41,873 nucleotides of DNA, from positions 1 through 41,873 of the forward strand of contig JAJZVM010000030.1 in NCBI GenBank assembly GCA_021845645.1, written 5' to 3'. The DNA comes from Bacillota bacterium. GTDB taxonomy: Bacteria; Bacillota_E; JAJZYS01; JAJYTV01. The translations under genes were made by a program, and so were the position numbers. Numbering within the stretch: the stretch's first letter is position 1; each line of letters begins with the position of its first letter. Under the pieces are notes generated by a model. The model saw only the letters and a list, made by a program, of their open reading frames with translations. It did no database searches and was not told where the DNA came from. Below, in pieces: positions 1 to 6,541 of the stretch.

Positions 1-1
1 A

Positions 2-706
2 TTGCCGCTAAACCCGACGTGGCACTGGCACCACTTCTTCCTTGGCACCGACGCTTCCGGCCGCGACGAGATGAGCATGCTGCTCTACGGCACGCAGGTG
101 TCCATGGAGGTCGGCTTCATGGCCACGTTGATCACGCTGGTGATCGGCGTCGTGATCGGCCTTGTCTCGGGCTATGTCGGCGGAGCGCTCGACAACGTCC
201 TGATGCGCATCACCGACGTCGTGCTGGCGTTTCCGCTCTTCCTCTTCGTCATCCTCCTTCGCTCGGTCGTCGCCCACCCCACGGTGGCCACGGTCTACGA
301 GGTGATCGGCATCCTGGGCTGGGCGGGTATCGCCCGTATCACGCGCGGCCAGACGCTCGCGGCCCGCAAGCTCGAATACGTGGAGTCGGCCCGCGCCGTC
401 GGTGTGCGCACGCCGATCATCCTCTTCAAGCACATCTTCCCGAACATCATGGGCCCGATCGTGGTGTATGGAACGCTCCTGATCGCGAGCAACATCCTCC
501 TCGAATCGGCACTCTCGTTCCTTTCCATCGGAGTGCCGGATCCCACGGTTTCCTGGGGCAAGATGATCAACCTCGGCCTCAGCTGGTACCAGACGGACCC
601 CTGGCTTATCGTCTGGCCCGGCATCGCGATCGCTTTGGCGACGCTCGGCTTCAACCTGCTGGGTGACGGCCTGAGCGACGCATTGAACCCGCGCGCAGGC
701 GAGTAG
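2..706 (+). CDS. Peptide/nickel-type ABC transporter permease, DppC/OppC family (5' partial)
   Basis: Inner-membrane permease of a family-5 (oligopeptide, dipeptide or nickel) importer. The frame is open to the window edge, so the N-terminus with the first transmembrane segment is missing; about 234 residues are present of roughly 280-300 usual. Visible are the periplasmic-loop motif HFFLGTDASGRDEMSMLLYG typical of the C-type permease, several hydrophobic helices, and the cytoplasmic EAA loop (ESARAVGVRTP followed by FKHIFPNI) that docks on the ATPase. The C-terminus, with GFNLLGDGLSDALNPR, is characteristic of DppC/OppC. It is followed 95 bases on by the binding protein and then by the B-type permease, so the ATPase genes, if linked, must lie upstream of the window. 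Substrate cannot be told from the permease. Confidence 0.93.
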   Translation: MPLNPTWHWHHFFLGTDASGRDEMSMLLYGTQVSMEVGFMATLITLVIGVVIGLVSGYVGGALDNVLMRITDVVLAFPLFLFVILLRSVVAHPTVATVYEVIGILGWAGIARITRGQTLAARKLEYVESARAVGVRTPIILFKHIFPNIMGPIVVYGTLLIASNILLESALSFLSIGVPDPTVSWGKMINLGLSWYQTDPWLIVWPGIAIALATLGFNLLGDGLSDALNPRAGE

Positions 707-801
707 GTGTGGATGCGCACATTGGGAGGTGATCAGTCGGCGTAAGCGCAACGGGTTGACAGGCAGAATCCTGGACCGCTTTTCTGCGAGGAGGTCGAAG
801 A

Positions 802-2472
802 ATGGCGAACGCATCCTGGAAGCGATGGTCCATGGGCTTGGCCGGGGTAGCGACACTGGCCCTGACAGCGTCCATGGTCGCGCCGGGGGTTTCCACGGCG
901 AGCACCGCCAACGTGCTGCACTTCTCGTTCTCCAGCAACATCGAGACCCTGGACCCGACCCAGTGGACCGACATGACGTCGATGTACCCGATGCAGGAGA
1001 TCTACGACACCCTCGTCGAGTACAACAATGTCACGGCCAAGATCGTTCCCGGCATTGCCACGTACACCGTGTCGAAGAACGGCCTCGTGTACACCTTCAC
1101 GCTGAAGAAGGGCGTCAAGTTCTCGAACGGTGACCCGGTGACGGCCCAGGACGTCGTCTACTCGCTGAACCGTGTGACCCGCGGCGACGCCAACTCCAGC
1201 GGCGCGGCCCCCTACGGCTTCGCCTATTCGGACATCGTTGGCTACAACCAGTGGTTCAACAAGGGCAACCCGCCGCCCGCCGGCATGACGGGCATGAGCG
1301 GCCTCAAGGCGCTTTCGCCCTCCGTGGTGCAGATCACCCTGCAGACGCCGCAGGCCTTCTTCCTCAACGAGATGGCCCTGATGTCGGCGGCGATCGTCGA
1401 CCCGGCGGTCGTCAACAAGTATGGTGCCAACTACCAGCTCCACGCGATCGGTAGCGGTCCATACAAGCTGAAGAGCTGGAACCAGGGCCACCAGATGATC
1501 CTGGTGCCGAACCCGACGAGCTGGCGCTACACCAAGGGTGAGCCGACGGTCGTCATGGACGAGAACGTCAACCCGGACCTCGCGCTGCTTCGGTACCAGC
1601 AAGGGCAGTACGCCTTCGACTTCGGTCCTCTGCCGTCCGAGGTCTACGCCAAGGTCCTGAGCTCGCCGACGCTGAAGAAGCAGTACCACAACGTCGTCGA
1701 GAACGGCGTGGTGTACCTCGCCTTCAACACGACGAAGGCGCCGTTCAACAACGTGTACATGCGTCAGGCCGTCAACTACGCCATCGACAAGAACCTGATC
1801 CTCAAGGACATCACCAACGGCCGCACGCAGATCATGACTCAGCCGCTGCCTCCGGGCATCCCCGGCTACAACAAGTCGATCAAGAACCCATACCCGTACA
1901 ACCCGAAGCTCGCCAAGACCCTGCTGAAGAAGGCGGGCTACAAGGGCCAGCCGATCACCTTCATCTTCCCGTCCAACAACACGGACCACATCCGCACGGC
2001 TGAGATCATCCAGACGGAGCTCCGCGCCGTCGGCATGAAGGTCTCGATCTCGGGTACGAGCCAGATCGGCAACTACTGGCCGCTCGAGGACAACGCCAGC
2101 GGCAACTGGAACATCGCCTGGACCGACTGGTTCCAGGACTACCCGGACGCCCAGGACTTCCTGTTCAACCTGCTGAGCACCCAGGCATTCGGCGCCACCA
2201 ACGTCGGCAACTGGACCGACCCGACGTTCCAGTCGCTCGTCACCCAGGCGGACGAACTGCCGGCCAGCGCGCAGTACCAGCGTAACCTCGACTACTCGAA
2301 GGCCGAGTCGATCGCTGTCAAGCAGGCGGCGTGGGCCTTCCTGTACAACGAGTGGAACGACGCGCTGATCCAGCCGTGGGTCAAGCCGCAGGGCACATAC
2401 CAGGACCTGATGCTGTACCTGCACCCGGTCAAGACGCCGCAGTTCCAGTACATGCACGTAGCGCCCCACTGA
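802..2472 (+). CDS. Extracellular solute-binding protein, family 5 (peptide-type ABC importer)
   Basis: Captures the substrate outside the cell and delivers it to the flanking permeases. The ATG has an excellent site, AGGAGG at 789-794 with 7 bases spacing. Residues 1-36 form a Sec signal peptide (basic KR near residue 8, hydrophobic core, likely cleavage in the STASTA stretch). The mature part is a full-length family-5 protein (556 residues in all): TLDPTQW and EIYDTLVEY near the start, KKGVKFSNGDPVTAQDVVYS around residues 104-123, IGSGPYKLKSW near 217, RQAVNYAIDK near 323. It contains no cysteine at all, hence no lipobox, which is odd for a presumed monoderm, where such proteins are normally lipid-anchored. 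Peptides are the likeliest cargo; nickel, sugars or opines are possible in this family. Confidence 0.95.
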   Translation: MANASWKRWSMGLAGVATLALTASMVAPGVSTASTANVLHFSFSSNIETLDPTQWTDMTSMYPMQEIYDTLVEYNNVTAKIVPGIATYTVSKNGLVYTFTLKKGVKFSNGDPVTAQDVVYSLNRVTRGDANSSGAAPYGFAYSDIVGYNQWFNKGNPPPAGMTGMSGLKALSPSVVQITLQTPQAFFLNEMALMSAAIVDPAVVNKYGANYQLHAIGSGPYKLKSWNQGHQMILVPNPTSWRYTKGEPTVVMDENVNPDLALLRYQQGQYAFDFGPLPSEVYAKVLSSPTLKKQYHNVVENGVVYLAFNTTKAPFNNVYMRQAVNYAIDKNLILKDITNGRTQIMTQPLPPGIPGYNKSIKNPYPYNPKLAKTLLKKAGYKGQPITFIFPSNNTDHIRTAEIIQTELRAVGMKVSISGTSQIGNYWPLEDNASGNWNIAWTDWFQDYPDAQDFLFNLLSTQAFGATNVGNWTDPTFQSLVTQADELPASAQYQRNLDYSKAESIAVKQAAWAFLYNEWNDALIQPWVKPQGTYQDLMLYLHPVKTPQFQYMHVAPH

Positions 2473-2490
2473 GCCGTCGTCTCGCGAGTC

Positions 2491-2512
2491 GGGGCCGGCT
2501 GAGGCCGGCCCC
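2491..2512 (+). promoter_or_regulatory. GC-rich intercistronic hairpin between binding-protein and permease genes
   Basis: A perfect 9-bp stem (GGGGCCGGC pairing with GCCGGCCCC) closes on the 4-base loop TGAG, 19 bases after the binding-protein stop and 36 before the next start. No T-run follows, so it is not a standard terminator. Inference: like the hairpins after other binding-protein genes, it may protect the upstream message or attenuate readthrough, so that the binding protein is made in excess over the permease. Confidence 0.6.
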
Positions 2513-2547
2513 GGCATCCTCGGCCATGAAAGCTTGGGTGATACACT

Positions 2548-3465
2548 TTGGGGTCCTACCTGGTCCGGCGCCTATTTTGGACGATCGTCACGATCTGGGC
2601 GATCCTGACGGTGACGTACTTTATCGCGTATCTCGTTCCGTCTGACCCGGCGCGCCTGATCGCGGGGCAGCACGCGAGTGCGGCGACTCTGGCGTCGATC
2701 CGCCGTGCTCTCGGCCTCAACCGACCCCTTTGGTACCGCTACCTCGTGTTCGCGAATCAGTTCATCCATGGCAACCTGGGGTATGACTTCATCATGCGAC
2801 GCACCGTCGCAGGCCAAGTCCTGCAAGCCGCGCCGCTGACGTTTTATCTGGCTGTGGTCGCCGTATGCTTCGAACTCATCATCGGCATCCCCATCGGCAT
2901 CATCGCCGCGGTCAAGCGCTACTCCTTCGTCGACAACTTCCTGCGCTTCCTCTCGATCCTCGGCATCTCCATGCCGACCTATTGGGTTGGGTCGATGCTG
3001 CTGTTGCTGGTGGCATTCAAGCTTGGCTGGCTGCCGCTAGGCGGAGTCTCAGCCTCGGGCGTCATCCTGCCCGCCCTTTCCGTGGGCATCACGGGTTCCG
3101 CCTTTTACGCCCGCATCCTGCGCTCATCGACCCTCGAGACGATGCGCATGGATTACGTACGCACCGCCCGGGCCAAGGGCGCGAAGGAATCCCTCGTGCT
3201 CTTCAAGCACACGATCCGCAACTCCCTGATTCCGGTCATTACCTACCTCGGTCTGGACCTGGGAGCCCTGCTCGGGGGCCTCATCGTGACCGAGACCATT
3301 TTTAACTGGAGCGGTCTTGGCTTTCTGCTCAACCAGGCCATCGGCAATGACGACGGCTCGCTGATCATGGGCGTCACGCTTTTCTCCGCAAGCGCCATCG
3401 TCATCATGAACCTCGTCGTGGACATCGTATACGCGTTCCTGGATCCGCGCGTGTCCTACAGTTGA
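2548..3465 (+). CDS. Peptide/nickel-type ABC transporter permease, DppB/OppB family
   Basis: Partner permease of the gene at the window start. It opens with TTG (MGSYLVRRLFWTIVTIW), the classic DppB N-terminus with a basic RR followed by the first membrane helix; only a weak purine-rich site precedes it, suggesting low or coupled translation. Features in order: helix 1 (residues 8-28), large extracytoplasmic segment with LGLNRPLWYRYL (around 50-62) and GNLGYDF, then five further helices. The EAA loop is RTARAKGAKESLVLFKHTIRN near residues 209-229, and the C-terminus VVDIVYAFLDPRV is diagnostic. The length of 305 residues is normal. The gene is 75 bases after the binding-protein gene and is followed by a strong terminator, so the transcription unit ends here without ATPase genes on this side. 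Confidence 0.95.
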   Translation: MGSYLVRRLFWTIVTIWAILTVTYFIAYLVPSDPARLIAGQHASAATLASIRRALGLNRPLWYRYLVFANQFIHGNLGYDFIMRRTVAGQVLQAAPLTFYLAVVAVCFELIIGIPIGIIAAVKRYSFVDNFLRFLSILGISMPTYWVGSMLLLLVAFKLGWLPLGGVSASGVILPALSVGITGSAFYARILRSSTLETMRMDYVRTARAKGAKESLVLFKHTIRNSLIPVITYLGLDLGALLGGLIVTETIFNWSGLGFLLNQAIGNDDGSLIMGVTLFSASAIVIMNLVVDIVYAFLDPRVSYS

Positions 3466-3515
3466 TTCCGCTCTAGTTTCATGCAGTTCCTACCCCCATT
3501 TACAGTGCGCCAAGG

Positions 3516-3551
3516 CGGAACCGGTCCGGAGGGATCGGTTCCGTTTTGGTT
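3516..3551 (+). terminator. Rho-independent terminator of the ABC transporter operon
   Basis: A 12-bp stem (3516-3527 with 3532-3543, one G-T pair) closes on the tetraloop GGAG and is followed by TTTTGGTT. It starts 50 bases after the permease stop. It is one of the clearest intrinsic terminators in the window and isolates the transporter genes from what follows. Confidence 0.85.
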
Positions 3552-3602
3552 CTGCGCGACGGCTTAGCAGAAGACAGCGCGCCCCACCCCCCTATTCCAG
3601 CG

Positions 3603-3740
3603 GTCCCGCCCAATCGCCGGTATGATCTGGCCAAGCTGAGGGCCGAACTGTTGCGCAGCGCACCAGATGCACGCCGAACGATCGCCTACGCTCGTGTGTC
3701 CAGCCATGACCAGAAGAACGACCTGAGAGAGGCAGCAGTG
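3603..3740 (+). pseudogene. Remnant of an IS607-family serine recombinase (TnpA/OrfA)
   Basis: A short in-frame stretch reads NRRYDLAKLRAEL, then RRTIAYARVSSHDQKNDLRE. In IS607-type transposases the N-terminal MerR-like helix-turn-helix ends in an RRY-D-L-x-x-L segment and is followed by the serine-resolvase catalytic start (I-x-YARVSS-x-DQ-x-x-DL), where the conserved serine of ARVSS is the nucleophile. Both parts and their spacing match. The helix-turn-helix before residue NRRY and everything after about position 3735, where ERQ and the rest of the catalytic domain are expected, are gone; the frame runs on into unrelated sequence to a stop at 3812. No partner tnpB gene or element ends were found. 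This is a decayed insertion scar in the 405-base gap between the transporter terminator and the mannanase gene; positions 3741-3857 of the gap show nothing else I recognise. Confidence 0.72.
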
Positions 3741-3870
3741 AGGTGGGCCCTTGAGAGGGTGCCGCCTCGCCGCTGTTCGCGTGGGGCCCGGCAGCCGCGG
3801 GTACCCTCATAGAATAGAGGCGCCCCACGCGATATCTTGGTGACATCGGCGCGCAGGAAAGGAGTCCGCG

Positions 3871-5049
3871 TTGGCGCTACGGCGTGTGTTCGGAGTACTG
3901 GCGGCGGTGATCGTGGCCTTCGGGCTCGCGCTGGTGGCCGTGCGAGGCGTCGGCCCGAAGCCCAACCCCGCCAAGGCCACGTCGGTCGTGCGCGCCCAGG
4001 AGGCGGCGAAGGCCATGCTGGCCTGGTACTACCTTCCGGACCGGGGGCTCCTGACGAGCTATGCACCCTCGGGCACATCCCAGCTCGCCAGGATTTGGGG
4101 TTACTCCTGGGCTCTCAAGGCGGTTGAGGATGTCGCCGCCCTGCCTGGTGGCCGGCGCTTCATGCCGGTGGTCCGAAGACTGGCGGACGATCTCGACCAG
4201 TACTGGGACACAGAGGCTGGCGTGCCCGCTTATGCCCCCACCGTCGAGCCGGGTCCCGCGGCCGTCAAGTATTTCGACGACAACGCCTGGGTCGGTCTCG
4301 ATCTGGTCGAGGCCTTCGACCTTACCACGGACGAGAGCTACCTGCGTGAGGCGGAGGCGGTCTTCCTGTATGAGGAGGCCGGCTGGAACAACCGGCTGGG
4401 CGGGATCTACTGGAACGACGACCACGACACGCGCAACACGGTGTCGAACGCCCCGGTCGCCGAACTGGCCGCACGCCTCTATCTGGCGACGGGACGATCC
4501 ACGTACCTTGCCTGGGCAAAGAAGATCTACCGCTGGCAGGTGCGCACGCTCGTCAACCCGCGCACCGGACAGGTCTGGGGAAACATCGACGGCACGGGCA
4601 ACATCTCAAAGAGCGACTGGACCTACAACCAGGGCACCGTGATCGGCGCCGCGGTGCTGCTCTACCGGATCACGCACCAAGCCTCATACCTTAGGCAGGC
4701 CCGCAAAACGGCCGGGTTCGTGCTGCGCAAACTGGTCAGACCGGACGGCACCATCGATCCGCCGGCGGAGTTCGGCGGGGTGCTGGTGGACAACCTGCTG
4801 CTTCTCTACGACGAGACCGGCGACGGGGCCATCGCGCGGGTGATCTCGTCGAGCGCCGCTTCCGCCTGGAAGCATGCGCGCAACGGCAGCGGCCTCTTTG
4901 CGAACGACTGGCAGGGTCCCCCGCCCAAGACGGCCGGGCATCCGCTGCTCACGCAAAGCGGTGCCCTGCGGCTCTTGGCCGTAGACGCCGCGATCAAGAC
5001 GCATGCGCCCGCCCCTTGGGCGGGGTACGGCCGGGTGGCCGGACCATGA
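3871..5049 (+). CDS. Exported glycoside hydrolase family 76 protein (endo-alpha-1,6-mannanase-like)
   Basis: GH76 enzymes cleave alpha-1,6-mannan backbones, as in fungal cell walls or mycobacterial lipomannan. The TTG start is supported by AAAGGAG at 3858-3864, 6 bases upstream. Residues 5-25 are a hydrophobic segment after MALRR, serving as signal peptide or membrane anchor; no lipobox cysteine. The (alpha/alpha)6-barrel features follow: WYYLPDRGLL (about 52-61), SWALKAVEDV, the paired catalytic aspartates D136-D137 in KYFDDNAWVGLDLVEAF, WNNRLGGIYWNDD, TVSNAPVAELAARLYLATG, and WTYNQGTVIGAAVLLYR. Both aspartates and the WTYNQG motif are intact, so activity is expected. The length of 392 is normal. 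It stands alone: the transporter upstream is terminated, and the amidase gene converges from the other side, 7 bases away. The substrate is inferred from the family only. Confidence 0.85.
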   Translation: MALRRVFGVLAAVIVAFGLALVAVRGVGPKPNPAKATSVVRAQEAAKAMLAWYYLPDRGLLTSYAPSGTSQLARIWGYSWALKAVEDVAALPGGRRFMPVVRRLADDLDQYWDTEAGVPAYAPTVEPGPAAVKYFDDNAWVGLDLVEAFDLTTDESYLREAEAVFLYEEAGWNNRLGGIYWNDDHDTRNTVSNAPVAELAARLYLATGRSTYLAWAKKIYRWQVRTLVNPRTGQVWGNIDGTGNISKSDWTYNQGTVIGAAVLLYRITHQASYLRQARKTAGFVLRKLVRPDGTIDPPAEFGGVLVDNLLLLYDETGDGAIARVISSSAASAWKHARNGSGLFANDWQGPPPKTAGHPLLTQSGALRLLAVDAAIKTHAPAPWAGYGRVAGP

Positions 5050-5056
5050 CCGTCCC

Positions 5057-6517
5057 CTAAGCCTGTGGGGGCTGGCGGTGCCGCAGCGGCATCGCCGCCC
5101 TCGCGCGCGTCGCCTGCTCGTAGGCGTAGCCGAAACGCACGAGCTGCGCCTCCGCGAAGGCCGTGCCGCAGAACGTGAGCGCGAACGGCTCGCCTTCGCT
5201 GGTCACGCCCGCAGGCACGCAGATCGAGGGGTAGCCGGCGCGCGCGGCGATGTCCGCACCATAGTTGTTCGGGAAGACTAGGGCATCCAGGCGGCTGGCC
5301 GCGAGCGCGTGATCGATGCCCTCCTGCCGCGACCAAAGGAGATCGCGCCGGCGCGCCCTGAGATACGAGGAGTCGCTCAGCGTGCCCGACGTCGCCTCGG
5401 ACTGCAAGAGCAAGGTCTGGCCGTAACGCAAGAGCAGACGCCGGTTGCGCTCGTTGAAGAAGATGAGCTCGCGCAGGCTGTGCACGGGGACATCGGGTCC
5501 CGTGTGGCCGAGATAGGCGTTGAGGTCCGCCTTGAACTCGTAGAACAGGACCTCCTCCCCCCACTCCCTGCCGGCGGACGGGATCGGAGCCGGGTCGACC
5601 ACGGTCGCCCCGAGAGTCTCGAGGGCTCTCAGCGCGGACTCGAAGCCCGCCGCAAGAGGCGCGGGCAGTTCGCCGAGGTAGTCGCGCGGCACGCCGAATC
5701 GCCTGCCCTGGAGCGCCCCCTCCTCAAGCTCCTCCGGCCGCGGCAGAGGATGGGACTCGCCGAGGTACGAGACGGGATCCCGCCGGTCCCCGCCCACCAT
5801 GGCCCGGAAAAGGATCAGGGCGTCGCGCACGCTGCGCGCGATCGGCCCTGCCGTGTCCTGGCTGTGGGCGATGGGAATGACGCCGCTGCGGCTGACGTAG
5901 CCGAGGGTGGGCTTCAGCCCGACCACCCCTTGCTGGCTGGCAGGGCTCAGGATCGAGCCGGAGGTTTCGGTGCCGACGGCGAGCGGCGCAAGTTCGCCCG
6001 AGACGGCGGAGGCGGATCCGGAACTCGAGCCGCCGGCATCGAACGGGCCGCATGCATTGAGCACCTGGCCGCCGCGCGAGGAGTAGCCGTTGGGCATGGC
6101 TTCGGTCATGAAGTTCGCCCACTCGGTCATGCCGGCCTTGCCGAGAATGACCGCCCCAGCGTGGCGCAGCCTGCGCACGAGGTGCGCGTCGCGGGCCGCG
6201 TAGTGGGCCGCGAGCGCGAGGGAGCCCGCGCTGGTGTGTTGATGGTCGCCGGTGTCGATGTTGTCCTTGAGCACGACCGGGATGCCGTGCAGGGGGCCGC
6301 GTACCCGGCCCGCCTTGCGCTCCTGGTCCAGCACAGCCGCGATCGCCGCGGCGTCCGGATTGACCTCGATGATCGCGTTCAGGCCCTGGGGTCCCCCGCT
6401 TCGCTCCGCGACGGCGTCGAGGCACTGGTAGACGAGCTCTTCCGAGGTGAGGGCGCCTTCGCCCATCAGGGATTGAAGCTCATCCAGCGTGACGTCGGCC
6501 GGCAAGCGTTCGATCAT
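5057..6517 (-). CDS. Amidase signature family enzyme
   Basis: Hydrolyses a carboxamide; the family also includes GatA, fatty-acid amide hydrolase and peptide amidases. The catalytic Ser-cisSer-Lys triad is complete: Lys84 in HGIPVVLKDNIDT, the cis-serine in GGSSSGSAS (Ser164/165), and the nucleophile Ser188 in GTETSGSIL, followed by QGVVGLKPT and then SRSGVIPIAHSQDTAGP, the usual GatA-like order. The segment ARDAHLVRRLRHAGAVILGKAGMTEWANF is typical of stand-alone amidases. At 486 residues it is full length. GatA itself is less likely because no gatB or gatC is adjacent. ATG start with GGAGG about 8 bases upstream. It lies 24 bases downstream of the diguanylate cyclase gene on the same strand and may share its transcript. 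The natural amide is unknown. Confidence 0.9.
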   Translation of the reverse strand: MIERLPADVTLDELQSLMGEGALTSEELVYQCLDAVAERSGGPQGLNAIIEVNPDAAAIAAVLDQERKAGRVRGPLHGIPVVLKDNIDTGDHQHTSAGSLALAAHYAARDAHLVRRLRHAGAVILGKAGMTEWANFMTEAMPNGYSSRGGQVLNACGPFDAGGSSSGSASAVSGELAPLAVGTETSGSILSPASQQGVVGLKPTLGYVSRSGVIPIAHSQDTAGPIARSVRDALILFRAMVGGDRRDPVSYLGESHPLPRPEELEEGALQGRRFGVPRDYLGELPAPLAAGFESALRALETLGATVVDPAPIPSAGREWGEEVLFYEFKADLNAYLGHTGPDVPVHSLRELIFFNERNRRLLLRYGQTLLLQSEATSGTLSDSSYLRARRRDLLWSRQEGIDHALAASRLDALVFPNNYGADIAARAGYPSICVPAGVTSEGEPFALTFCGTAFAEAQLVRFGYAYEQATRARAAMPLRHRQPPQA

Positions 6518-6541
6518 GTTCTTGTACCTCCAGAGGAACGG

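Noticed and set aside
756..784. TTGACA at 756-761 as a -35 box before the binding-protein gene
   Set aside because: No acceptable -10 at 16-18 bases; the region there is CTTTTC. The site may be chance.
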